DNA from: Gnetum montanum | Lineage: Eukaryota > Streptophyta > Gnetopsida > Gnetales > Gnetaceae | Reading direction: 5' to 3' | DNA length: 62,000 bases | Assembly: GCA_015680685.1 (NCBI GenBank) | Contig: MNCI01009304.1 | Coordinates: 1 to 62,000 of the forward strand | Shown here: piece after piece, positions 20,074-31,028 of the stretch | Numbering within the stretch: the stretch's first letter is position 1 | Layout: the number at the start of each line of letters is the position of its first letter | The notes under the pieces: model-generated | Database searches by the model: none | The model's input: only the letters and a program-made list of their open reading frames with translations | Told to the model about the DNA's origin: nothing | Position numbers and translations under genes: made by a program

Positions 20074-22932
20074 ATGACACCTAAAGGAAAACATGCGTAT
20101 GAAGGAGGACCATCTCAACTAAGGGATAAACATCTACGAATAGGAAGGGGCTAAGAATAGCCCCATGAGCAAGTAGAGATCCATGCCACAAGACCTCTTC
20201 AAGAGGAGCTTGAAGTGGAATATATCAGATAGATTCCTAAAGAGGCTATTGCAACAAAATAAGCTCACCAAGATGAGGCACCTAAACCAAAACTAAACCC
20301 TAAGGTTACATTAATAGAAGCTTGCCTCAATTAGATCGTGAACAAGGAGGTCCAGAAATTTGTACTTCAAGAATTGAACTTTAGACCTTTCTTAGAGTTT
20401 GCATCACTAGGAGTCAAAACTCAACTACAAAACTTTCCCATGTTACCCATAATTAATTCTAGTGGAGAGTGGTACATGGGAGAGACATACCTATTTTAGA
20501 ATAATTAGGAGGCCAATTTAATGGTCAAAATCATGGACATCTCAGTGTTCTACTTAGTAAAAGCTATTGCAGAGGCCCTTGGGTTACTAGAAACTAGAGA
20601 AAATCTAACTAAAATCCCCATGTAGGTAGATCTTAACATTAAGCAAGAATTAACGCAATGGTGTTAGTGAGTTGATCGTAAGGAGTTTGGTGCACTCACC
20701 ATAGTAGAGTGTACATACTTCAAAATTGTAGCCTTTTACCTCAATTCAAAGATGAGAACAAGTAAGATCACAACCTTCTCCACTCATGCATGTGTTGCTC
20801 TAAGTAGTAGATTCCCAATCATCCATCCATAACTTATCTATCTTGAGATAAAGAAGTGGTTTAAGGAAAATGAATGAGGAAGAAAGGCACTTCCCTTTCC
20901 ATGTCTCATTCAGAAACTATGTAAGAGGGGATGTATAACTTGTTACACAAACGACATTGTCCAATGTGCTTTGTCTACTTCTTAGGTAGAGTTGATAAAG
21001 AAAATGATGCCTACTAAGATCATTTAATAAGAGAAGGAGTAACCAACACCTCCATCATCCACTCAGGAAACAATGTCAGAGGCTTGTGCTACCCTTAAAC
21101 ACATGCGTGAGATCCAAGAGTATCTCTTACAAGAGAAGGAGAAACAAATGGGAACAAGTGGTGGTAATCCATCTATGTATCACCTAGTAATGAGTCACCT
21201 CAATGAAGTAGCTCAAACTATCAGAAAAATGGATGGATGTAGCCCAATTTTCTTAGTCCAAAGAATATAGCTACCCATGAGATCAAATATTGATGCTTGA
21301 GAGGTAATAGTATCTCTCTCTAAATAGTAGAAAAACCTAGAAACCTCTAGGAACATTGTTATTTTTTTAGTGCATCTAGAGTAGGATGAGGGGGTATCTA
21401 TCTCAATGATGTAGCCCCATGGATAGGAGACAACAATAGAGATGGTTGTTGATAGAATTTTTAAGGCATTAAATGCACTTGGGACATCTATACCAGACAT
21501 TTCTACACTTAGAGATGTGTAGATGTCCATAGGAATAGTTAGTAGTAGATTGAATGCATCCTAGCATGAGGAGTTGTTGGACTGACTAGTGGGAACTATG
21601 TAACTAATTTTAGATGTCTTTGGCCTTCTAGATACAATCACTACAATTTAGTCAAAGTTACTAGAAGCCAGGGACAAGTGCAATATATTGGAGGGGAAAC
21701 TTGAAATAGCCCAAGCACAAAACGAACACTTGGTTATGGAGCTTGCTAAATTAAGAGTCCACCTTGCTAATCCCATGTTTTTCAATCCTATATTGACACA
21801 TGATGAATCTTTCAAACAACTTTAGGATAAGCTCAAAAAGGTTGAGAATGCAAAGGAGATAGTAGTCTTTGATTAGTCCTTGGCCAATGACATAATGCAT
21901 AAAATCCAAAAGACCTTGGACCAAACTTGCTAGAAGAATGTGATTCTAACCACAAAGAATCATCATCTGTGGAATGTTAATATGTAGAATTAGTAGATGC
22001 AAGATTTTATCCATCAACAATAGGAGCATCTAGGTAGAGTGAACAATAAATTGAGGAGATTGATAGGTGAAAATAGAAATCTCTCTATGGACGAAGTCCA
22101 ATACCTTCACCAAAAATATATGATAGAGGTAGTTGATTGGAAAAATGAGATTATGAAATTTGTGAGTCAAGAATAATTACATCAATCAAGTTGATCTACA
22201 AAAAAACTCAATAAAAAACACATCAAGATGGTGAAGGGAAAAGTCAATGAGGCCCTCTAGTAGCTCAATGAGGGAGGTGATGTCTAGTAGCCTAGCTTTG
22301 ATGGGCTCAATGACTACAACAAAGCTAAGATTGACATGAAAGAGTTGTAGATTAAGAAGATGATGCAGTACATGGAGCTTGCCAATCTCCATTATGCAAA
22401 TCTAGTAATGTTGATTGCCAAATGGCCATGGTCCAAATTGGAGAAACAGTTGGCCAATTCATACTTGTTATCCTAAGTAAAGTTTAAGCATGACAAAGAG
22501 ACCAAGTAGAAGCTTGAGACTACTAATGTTGAACTTGAGGTTCTCAAGGCAAAGTTCATTGATCAATAATCAATTGTTGAGAACTTGGCCAATAGAATGA
22601 ATGACTACTAGGAGTTGTACAATGCACTCAAAGTATTCAATATCAAACGTAAATAATTTGCTACCTAGTTTATGAATTTTAAGGAGTTATTTTCTACAAT
22701 GCACTATTTGTGGGATATTCTCATTCTAGCCCAAATTGGCAAAGCTACATGGACTATCTATGATCCCCAGAGTAATGAGGAGAAGATGAAGGTACTATTG
22801 AATACGTTTTATCTTCCACTAGAAGTTGTAGCTACTATAGGACAACCACAATTACCTCAACCACCATGTGCACTTGAAGTAGGAGAAGGACCTTTGAAGC
22901 CTTAGGAGGCTCCACCACCTAAAACCATTTGA
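20074..22932 (+). pseudogene. ORF3 of element E: long coiled-coil-type extra ORF (arm A)
   Basis: The frame has 953 codons including the terminal TGA at 22,930-22,932. It begins MTPKGKHAYEGGPSQ and ends with a proline-rich tail (PQLPQPPCALEVGEGPLKP, then PPPKTI). It has many internal stops, nearly all TAG or TAA, but no net frameshift. Residues about 80-320 are globular-looking (FVLQELNFRPFLEFASLGVK; SSRFPIIHP). Open stretches include 21,073-21,270 and 22,672-22,905. From about residue 500 the sequence is heptad-rich and charged (KLLEARDKCNILEGKLEIAQ; KLEKQLANSYLL), suggesting a long coiled coil. No signal peptide or membrane segment is seen, so an envelope role is not supported. The position after integrase matches the extra 3' ORF of Athila-like elements, but I recognise no known domain. 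The product is unknown. Confidence 0.7.
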
Positions 22933-23053
22933 TCTTCTTCAATGTCTTCACATCATTTGAGGAATTGTATTTATCAATTCCATCCTAGTGTTCAATTTTG
23001 TTATTCTGAGTATCCAAAATTGTGTAATTAATGAAAAGATATACACTAATGTA
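22933..23053 (+). other. E 3' region truncated by deletion (arm A)
   Basis: After ORF3 the sequence matches arm B up to about 23,040 (56,575 in arm B). It then jumps to the H leader, which corresponds to about 58,977 in arm B. About 2.4 kb is missing, including E's polypurine tract, its 3' LTR and the block 57,588-58,880. Confidence 0.8.
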
Positions 23054-24402
23054 ATTTTGTAGCCTTTCAACACCACTTTCAGTGTAGATTTTTTTTCTTA
23101 TAGTTTGACAGTAGCACCATTTATCCCATAGAAAGATTAGGAGACCAGTGTAGATTAAGCATGATACACAACCTACCATCTTCTCTATATTTTGAAAATA
23201 CTTTGTATTCTCTAATCTCTCTATCAACACTTTTTTTCTCATAATTAATACAAAGTTTGTAGCCTCTTATTTTGCCTTTATTTCATGCTTACTTACTATG
23301 TTCTTATGATCTATTTTGAAGTCTTGCACATTGCAGTTTTTTATTTTTATATATTTGTTAAATATGCTCATTATAGATTTTTAAGTTCCCAAGTGATCTA
23401 GTAGACCATTTAGGGTGCTTCAAATTCCTTTTTTGAGGCCTATGGGATTTGGACTTAAATTGTTTCACTCTACGAATTTTAGTTTTCCAACATTGAATTT
23501 TTTAGGTGTTATAGTTCTTAGCACTAGTAGGAGGGCCTTTACTTGAATTCTTCATCTTACACTAGCTTATTTGTTGGCATATTTGTAGTTTTGCACATGT
23601 TTCAATGTTATAAGCTACCTTATTTTCTATCTTATTTACTATTTTTCAACCTATTTACATGATATAAGCTAGCTTATTTGCCAGCGTATTTAATATTTTT
23701 CAACCTATTTACACAATATAAGCTAGCTTATTTGCTAGTTTATTTACTATTTTTCAGCTTATTTATGTGATATAAGCTAGGTTATTTGCCAACTTATCTA
23801 TAGTCTCTACTTTTATAAGCTAGCTTATTTGCTAGTTTATTTGCAGGTTTTGCCTCTTATGTCAAATAAGCTAGCTTATTTAAAGGTAATGTATTTCAGC
23901 CAAACAAGCTAGTTTAATTGAAGTTAACATGTTTACCCTCAAACAAGCTAGCTTATTTTAAGCTAGCCTATTTCAACCAAATAAGCTAGCTTAATTGAAG
24001 TTAACCTATTTTCCATCAAACACGCTAGCTTATGTAAAGCATGCCTATTTCACACACATTATCAAATTACTAAAAAATTATATTTTTCCAATTACAGTTG
24101 CAACTTATATGCTGAGGCCATTGTAGTTGCAACTTATACACTACAACCTCACATGTTACAATCCATTTACTCTACAACTTAAATACATTGCAGCTAAATA
24201 TGTTGTGATCTTTTTATGCCATAACCTCTTACGTTGTAGTTCTGTGCCACACGATTTAATGTAATTTAATCTAAATTTGTTTTATTAAAATTAAATTTTA
24301 AAAATTTTAATAAATTAAAAATTTTATAAACCTAACTAATTAGTTGGTTTTACACATTTTATGTCTTTTACGTCAACGATTCTACCGCACAACATCATTT
24401 CC
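23054..24402 (+). repeat. H-element leader with AAGCTAGCTT array (arm A, right copy)
   Basis: Same leader as at 2463-3800 in the same orientation. The palindrome array covers about 23,562-24,040 and is longer than the left copy. The leader is followed by an AT-rich stretch and then the H gag ATG at 24,403. No gene is seen in it. Confidence 0.8.
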
Positions 24403-25575
24403 ATGGCCTTGAAACAAGAATCTGCTCACGTATATGACCCCAAGGACCCAGCCATAGTGGAGCATGGGGAATTCCTCAATAGTTAGAACTTAGTTTATTA
24501 CATGTAAAAATTGATAAACCATACTATAACTTTATATCTTAAAAACTCCAAGTAGGTTTGCACATCCCACACAAAGAGTTTAACTCTAAGAATCACTATG
24601 GATTGACCTATAAGGATGGGAAGGAATACATCCCTTTACCATATGACCACATAGAATTATCCAAATTTTACATGTTCTCATTAGCATAGTTAGCAAGTGT
24701 GAATGAGAATGATGAAATTAGTGAAAAGGCTAGTTTAGAATCATGGTTAGCGAAGCAAGATGAGTTCAAACCTAAATATGAGCTAGATACATTCATAGGA
24801 GACATTTTCCAATGATCTATCTCAAAAGTTACCATGTTCGCATCTATGCTTTCTTTTTTAGTATTGAATTGAACTCCCCATGTGACCTCCATAAGCTCAA
24901 GTTTCCAACCTACCTCACTATTCACCTCACTATTCACATTTGCACCCTTTGCTACTATGCCTCAACCTCCACTAGTAATTCCCTACATGCCCCAACCTTT
25001 CACAACGATGGTTGGTCCTTTCTGTAAAATAAAACTTCCATGAGTATCACATAACCTATTTATTTGCAACAATCCCTTTATTTCTCAAGCCCAATGCAAA
25101 CTTCATTCTCCATGTTTAATCCTTCCATAGTGCTAGTTACAAAACCTCTCCCATCTATCCCATTGCATATCTCACAATCATAAGCCATACAACAATAATA
25201 AGTGAAACCCTCATAGCTCTACAAGGTCTAGATCATGCTTTCCAACTAATCTAAGACCTTTCTAAGAAGCCACAAAAGCTTGAGACTTGTACAACATAAA
25301 TGGTAAATGTTATGGATTTCTACCAGGATGATCTTATTAGCTCTACCATTTCTAAAACAACCTTACCCATGAGCATGCCTATTCCAAACTTCATCAAATA
25401 TAATGGTGAAGGAGATCCTAATGCATACCTTATTACCTTCTAGTTTAAATACCTCCTGTTCCAAGTATGGCCTTATACAATACTACATTTTTCCTATGTC
25501 CTTGAAAGGAAAGGCCCTAAACTGGTATCAAACCTTACCTAGTGGTTCTATCTCGTCCCTTGAAGATTTAATAAT
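24403..25575 (+). pseudogene. H-element gag remnant (arm A, right copy)
   Basis: It opens with MALKQESAHVYDPKDPAIVE at 24,403 and is soon frameshifted. A proline-rich region of short hydrophobic phrases lies at about 24,812-25,027. A retrotransposon gag core follows at about 25,380-25,575 (YNGEGDPNAYL in one frame; FPMSLKGKALNWYQTLPSG in the next). The gene is cut at 25,575 by the LTR of the minus-strand element M. The equivalent in arm B is 60,373-61,545, with the same insertion point. No enzyme domains of H are present in the window. Confidence 0.7.
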
Positions 25576-26077
25576 TGTGACATCCCATGCCTAGATGTCG
25601 TTAAAACACAATTGTTCATTGCTTAATTCATTGCATTTGTGAGCATTATAATGGAAATACCATGAAATAACTTGATAAATAAATAACTTGGTAAATTACT
25701 AGTGCACTGAATTTAACTGGAAGGAAAAAAACAAAGGAAAATTTATTAATGAGAGTGGTACACTGTAACACCCTCAGGGTTATCTCCCCATGTCACTTAG
25801 AGGTAATCTAGCATTTCCACCATGGTTAGGATTTCTAGCCAAAGGGGTGATTAATCCCTTCTTATCCTACTTCACTTGGCTCCTATCACCTACCAATCTA
25901 GGCATCACGACTCCATGCCAACACAACCTCTAAACCCAACATTTCTAGCATAGATCAAACCCATTCCTGTGGGATACATAAATAATTGTAACTCCTTATA
26001 AGAAGGAATCATTCATTAGAAGGTTAATTACATTGTTACAATATAATTCTATCCTTAACAAGGGATGGGACATTACA
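25576..26077 (-). mobile_element. 3' LTR of minus-strand chromovirus M (arm A)
   Basis: Read on the minus strand, the LTR starts TGTAATGTCCCATCCC and ends GGGATGTCACA, giving TG...CA ends with a short terminal inverted repeat. It is 502 bp long and lies downstream of M's integrase, directly after a polypurine tract. The partner 5' LTR is not in the window: M's gag side stops at the gene island near 30,050. Confidence 0.8.
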
Positions 26078-26096
26078 ATCTACCCTCCCCCCTAAG
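26078..26096 (-). other. Polypurine tract of element M
   Basis: On the minus strand the sequence TTAGGGGGGAGGGTAGAT lies directly before the LTR. This is the expected plus-strand primer position of an LTR retrotransposon. Confidence 0.75.
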
Positions 26097-26249
26097 CATC
26101 TAGCTAGTCCTTGAGCACTTCCTCTATATCCATCTACTTAGTTGTTGCTGTTTCCTCATTATGCTCCTTAGCTTTAGCTTCATTATTACCCTCATTATCA
26201 TATATACAAGCAAAATATTGGAAATTATAAAATATAATTTATTACATTA

Positions 26250-27600
26250 ATAATAAATATGATTTTTCATTCAATATCGTGATGATGAAAAATTTGGAGG
26301 TAAGTGTTAAGAATGAACTCTATGTTTTCCCATGTTTGTTGATCATAATTTGACCATTAAATGAGTACTTCACTAATGGTTTTATTACAAAGCTTCTTAG
26401 TATTGTAATTCTTAATTGTAATTGGTTTGACCTTGAAGCTAGCATTAGATCTCAAGGACAAACTATTCCAATCTAGCACATCTGGCACATCATTTCCATA
26501 AAATTTCTTTAACAAACTTAGATGGAAAACTAGGTGAATTCTTAAAGTTTTTAGAAGATTTAATTGATATGCTAATTCACCAATTCTTTTCGAGATTTCA
26601 AAGGGCCACAATATCTTGTGGAAAACTTAGTATATTTTTCAAGTTTAAGGAAACTTCTAGTTGGTTTTACTATTAGTAGTACTTGATCTCCCACTTGGAA
26701 TTCCTTCCTAAGTTGATGTTGGTTTGCATATCCTTTATATTTATCTTGGGTAGGTTGTAAGTTTTATTTAACTCTTGTAATAATATTTTTCACTATCTTG
26801 ATTTCTTCCTCCTTTCATTTCATTCTTAAGATTGGATCTACCCAAGTTAGTGGTGAATGACAATTAAGTCCATATAATACTTCAAATGGTGTTCGATGTA
26901 TGGAACCTTGATAATTTTTGGTATAGGTGAATTCTTACTAAGTGTAAGTAATTTTTCCATGTCTTTGATCTACTCCCAATGTAGCTTCATAAAATATCTT
27001 CTAATATTCTATTCACTTTTTCAATTTATCTATCTATCTCTAGGTGGTAAGCTATGATGAATTTTATTTGGGTTCCAAGTCCCTTGAAGAAATTTTCCCA
27101 AAATTTAGATATGAACTTGGGATCTTGATCTGAAGTGATATATTTAGGACACCCATGTAATTGAAATACTACTTGCACAAATTTTTGGGCTACTTATTTA
27201 GCTATGTTTATAGATTTCATAATGATAAAATGTGGCATCTTTGATAGATGATCAACCACAACCAAGATCAAATTCTTTTCCTTTTTTGTTATTACCAATT
27301 CCATAATGAAATCCATAGTAACATCTTCTCATTTCTAGGTTGGGACTTCCAAAGGTTGTAGTAATCCACTTAGTTTCGTTTGTTTTGCTTTAATTCTTTG
27401 GCAGGTTGGGTAGTTTTAATGTATATTGATACATCATTCTTTATTCTAGGGAAAAAATAAGATTTTTGTATCATCATATAAGTATTGATATATCCCAGAT
27501 GTCTTGCATATGGTACTTCATGGGCTTCACAGAATAGCCTAAGTCTGCAATTTCCTTTTGGAATGCACACTCTTTGTTCTTTTATCAATAAACCATTAGG
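26250..27600 (-). pseudogene. Integrase and chromodomain-like end of element M
   Basis: The N-terminal zinc-binding part is at 27,588-27,370 on the minus strand (EAHEVPYARHLGYINTYMMI). Its later cysteines are lost. The catalytic core at about 27,330-26,960 shows MDFIMEL, VVVDHLSKMPHFIIMKS and ITSDQDPKFISKFW. The C-terminal part at 26,611-26,357 has the typical gypsy GPFEISKRIGELAYQL-like and HLVFHLSLLKKF motifs. A degraded chromodomain follows (EVLI-stop-WSNYDQQTWEN, about 26,352-26,300). A C-terminal chromodomain places M among the chromoviruses. Stops and frameshifts make it inactive. Confidence 0.8.
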
Positions 27601-27639
27601 GAAAAGTTGATAATGAGACTCAAAAGAAATATTAGTTAA

Positions 27640-28995
27640 GGTCTTCTTAAAGTAAGGATCTTCTTTTATTTTTTCCTTAATTTTTTTTCAATGAGAGTTG
27701 TCACAACAATGATCATCAAGTTTCACATTCGACTAAGGGCATCAACTACTACATTTTATTTTCCTAGAATATATTTAATCTCAAAATCATATTCAACCAA
27801 TAATTCTAGATATCGTCATTGTCGGGTGTTCAAAATAGGTTGTATTTGCAAGTGTTCTAAACTTTTATGATCTATTTTTAATATAAATTTTTTCGACAAA
27901 GATAGTATCTCCAAACTTTCAAAGCATGAATAATTGTCAATAATTCTAAATCATCGGTGTAGTAATTTACCTCAACTCCTTGCAATTTATGAGATTCATA
28001 ACATACCACTTTATCTTCTTGAGAAAGAATTGTACCAATTCCTATTCCACAAGCATCTATAGATACTTTAAATGGTATTTCTTCATTTGTAATTCTCAAA
28101 ATAGGTGATGTTGTGAGTAGCATCTTTAATTTAAGGAAAGCTTCCCTGCATTTTTCATCAAAATTAAACACACACTTTTCCTACAAAAGATCAGTCAATG
28201 GGGATATCAAGGTAGAAGAATCTTTAATAAAACATCGGAAAAAGCCTATTAAGCCTAAGAAACTATGAACTGCTATAGCATCTTTTAGTTCTGGCCAATC
28301 CCAAGCTACACTATCTTTTGCTACATCTACTTGAAATCCCTTCTTAGAAGTTATATGGCCCAAATATGAAACTTCTTCTTTAAAGAGTTCACATTTACTT
28401 AATTTTTCTTTAAGCACTTCCATTATAATTATTAAATGTCTGACATGTTCTTCTCTGGACTCATAGTAAACAAATATATCATCCATAAATACTATAACAA
28501 ATTGATCAAGATATTCATGAAATTTATTATTCATTAATACTATGAATGTTGTAGGTGTATTAGTTAATCTAAATGGCATCACCACAAGTTCATATAATTC
28601 ATATATGATTCTAAATGTAGTTTTCTCAATGTCTTTTTTCTTAATCCTTATTTGGTGATAACCTAATTTTAAATCAATCTTTAAGAAGTAACATGTGCTT
28701 ATAAGTTGATCAAACAGGTCATCCATCCTAGGCAAGGGATAAGTGTTTGGAGTTTCACTTTATTCAATGTCCTATAATCAAATACATAATCTTTCTTTTT
28801 AATGAAAAAAACTAGCGCACACCAAGGTGATACACTAGGTTGAATATGCCCTTCTTCCAAAAATTGGTCTAATTGTACTTTCGATTCTCTTAATTTAGAA
28901 GTGGAAAACCTATAAGGGGATTTTAAAACTAGTTATGTACTGGGAAAAATATTAATAGCCTGTTCAATAGTTCTTTTAGAAGGTAATTCTCTAAT
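27640..28995 (-). pseudogene. Reverse transcriptase-RNase H of element M
   Basis: The RT starts near 28,995 (RTIEQAINIFPS; SPYRFSTSKLRESK; WCALVFFIKKKDYVFDYRTL) and is open from 28,735 to 28,181. The catalytic FMDD is intact at 28,478-28,489 within VIVFMDDIFVYYESREEH. YLGHITSKKGFQVD and a GFFRCFI motif follow. The RNase H is open from 28,171 to 27,878 (FKVSIDACGIGIGTILSQED; DLELLTIIHALKVWRYYL). This is a standard Ty3/gypsy pol, less decayed than E's but still interrupted. Confidence 0.88.
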
Positions 28996-29064
28996 TTTAC
29001 CAAATACTGAGTCTTTATATTCTGCAAGTTTTTTTGGAATTTCAATACTTGAAGATTTCTAAGG

Positions 29065-29475
29065 TTAAGTTACTCTGACAACCAACATGGTAGTGCATTT
29101 TTTGACTAATCTCTTTGCTTGGTTAATGGTTATTGTGTGAATTTGATTTGCAATTCCTACCCCCCTTAGAACCCTGACTCCATCAATGGTTGGTACTTTT
29201 AAGATAAGTGTTCCAAAGTGGACAGTAATATGAAATTTTTGTAGAAAAGACATTCCTAAGGTTGCATCAATAGCATGTATTTCAAATTCAAATAATTCAT
29301 CAACAAAAGGCATATCTTACAAAGTAAAGGTAATTTCTCCATACCTGGTATGCTTGCTCACGATTGTTCCGTATGCAAGTTCTATCTTAATTTCAATAAC
29401 TTAACTAAGTTGGGGAAATAAAGTTATCACTAGCACCACTATCAATCAGAAATTTATTTATTTTACCTTTAATTG
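29065..29475 (-). pseudogene. Protease of element M
   Basis: On the minus strand the active-site motif FLIDSGASDNFIS lies near 29,452-29,414, with the Asp-Ser-Gly codons at 29,443-29,435. The downstream flap and second-half region is open at 29,313-29,065 (EFEIHAIDATLGMSFLQKFH). This retropepsin would process the M polyprotein. A stop and a shift separate the two parts. Confidence 0.8.
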
Positions 29476-30050
29476 ATCCTTAAAAAATCAATAAAGCAAA
29501 TTGAAATTTTCTTAAACATAATTTAGTTAATGTTAAAATCTTCTTCATGGCTATCATGGTAGTTTGGGCTTTTTCTTTGGTCATGTTCAGGTTGGGTTTT
29601 TGATTCTTGGTTTGATTGGTTCTTTGTACTTTTCCTTGTAATTTCAGATAATCTTGTTTGAAATGATTTTTACCATAAGCAAACCATCCTAATCAAGCTT
29701 TCTTGGTTGGTGTTTCTTCTACCATTGCTTTTCAAAGGGTAGTTTGTACTTGATTTGATTCTTTGTAGTCCTTAGCAATTCTGTAGGCTTCATCAACTAT
29801 TTGAGGATTATGTGCTTGTGTCTAGGGAAATGTGGCATGACCTCTAAAAGATCCTTGCTTTGTTTTTTAGCAATTCCTACAATTTGAAGATTCTAAATCT
29901 TGCTCCATATAAAAGAACAAATTACCTTCATAACTTTGAGACACATAACCACATTAGTTTTAGAAATGCTAACACTTGTCAGATCGCCTAGAATGAAGTC
30001 TCTTCTAAAATCCAAAACATTATAAATGTTCTTTACATTATTAACATAAA
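29476..30050 (-). pseudogene. Gag tail of element M, truncated
   Basis: A decayed zinc-knuckle region is readable on the minus strand near 29,700-29,660 (YGKNHFKQDY, with the cysteines lost), followed by a Lys/Gln-rich linker into the protease. Upstream of about 29,900 the similarity fades, and by about 30,060 the sequence changes to the gene island. The 5' half of gag, the primer site and the 5' LTR are absent. Confidence 0.6.
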
Positions 30051-30171
30051 AAAAAAGTGATTAAATCTGCGCATGAAGTGAAACCAATTTACAATGATAG
30101 CACCTTTCAATTCAGGATTTCCCTCGCCTAGGGATTATGGGGTGATCTCTGCAAGTGCAACGCTGTTTAAA

Positions 30172-30379
30172 TTTCATACCAGGACAACTATCCCATCCTA
30201 ATCTAATAAAAGCATACAATGCATTTCGTACTCTAATACTAATAGCATACATCTCGACAAACAATAAAACCTATGACCAATTTCATACAGGACAACTATC
30301 CCATCCTAATCTAATAAAAGCATACAATGCATTTCGTACTCCAATACTAATAGCATACATCTCGACAAACAATAAAACC
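30172..30379. repeat. Two-copy tandem repeat, about 100 bp, upstream of the glycine-rich gene
   Basis: Bases 30,172-30,271 and 30,281-30,379 are nearly identical (a one-base deletion and one substitution noticed), with a spacing of about 108 bp. They lie 0.65-0.85 kb before the start codon of the glycine-rich protein gene. I see no coding meaning; they could be duplicated promoter-distal DNA. Confidence 0.9.
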
Positions 30380-30945
30380 ATGGCTCTATCTCAGGAAAGA
30401 AAAGTAGGTCCGAACCAAAAACGAGCAAGGTCGCTATAGTTTCTTGGACAGAAGAGCCAAAACTCGGCGACAGTACGCAAAGCCTGGAATCACCACAGGA
30501 AGGGAACATTATTTCACCCTTGTCAAACTCAAACTCTCTGTATCCCAATACAGACATGCCATGTTTTCATGATGACTCTGTTCATGGTGGGTCACCATTT
30601 CCTTCTTCTCCGATAAAATCATGAGCCGTCATTCGCCCATTCTTAACAGAACACAATCTGATCCACATTCCAAACTCACCATGTGAACTGCAAAAGAAGC
30701 TAAGAGCTGCTCAACTCCGAAAGCAAGCAAAAACGCATGCAGTGACGACAGTGGCAACCAATCGCAACATCCAACAAAGCCATCAAATTCGCGACTGGAA
30801 ACAACAACGCGGAGCAGCAACCTGCAGTGGATCAGAAACCTGGACTCCATTAATGGCCAAAAAGAAACCCTCCTCTCTGACCCAATTTCCTCAGTGCGCT
30901 CTCCACCACCGCTCACACACTAGAGCCAGATTCCCACTTGCTCAC

Positions 30946-30952
30946 TATAAAT
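30946..30952 (+). promoter_or_regulatory. TATA box of the glycine-rich protein gene
   Basis: TATAAAT lies 77 bp before the ATG at 31,029. That predicts a transcription start near 30,975-30,985 and a short A/C-rich leader of about 50 bases. CCAAT (30,757) and TGACG (30,741) motifs occur about 190-205 bp further upstream. Confidence 0.75.
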
Positions 30953-31028
30953 GCCACCCAAACCAGGCTCAATTCACAATACCAGCAACTTCACACATCT
31001 GTGAACAATCTTCTTCTTCTACGCAAGC

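Noticed and set aside
21213-21530. 105-codon minus-strand frame within ORF3, with a shorter copy in arm B
   Set aside because: It is opposite the conserved plus-strand frame. Stop-free antisense frames arise there because decay creates TAG/TAA mainly on the plus-strand reading.
20074-22932. Genetic code in which TAG/TAA encode glutamine
   Set aside because: The intact glycine-rich gene ends normally with TAA, and sister copies alternate CAG/TAG and CAA/TAA at the same sites. Decay of methylated cytosines explains this without a changed code.
20074-22932. ORF3 as an envelope gene
   Set aside because: I see no signal peptide, no hydrophobic transmembrane segment and no cysteine pattern. Its position alone is not enough.
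30306-30916. Minus-strand frames upstream of the glycine-rich gene
   Set aside because: They overlap its promoter and the tandem repeat, show no motif or splice context, and are likely chance frames.
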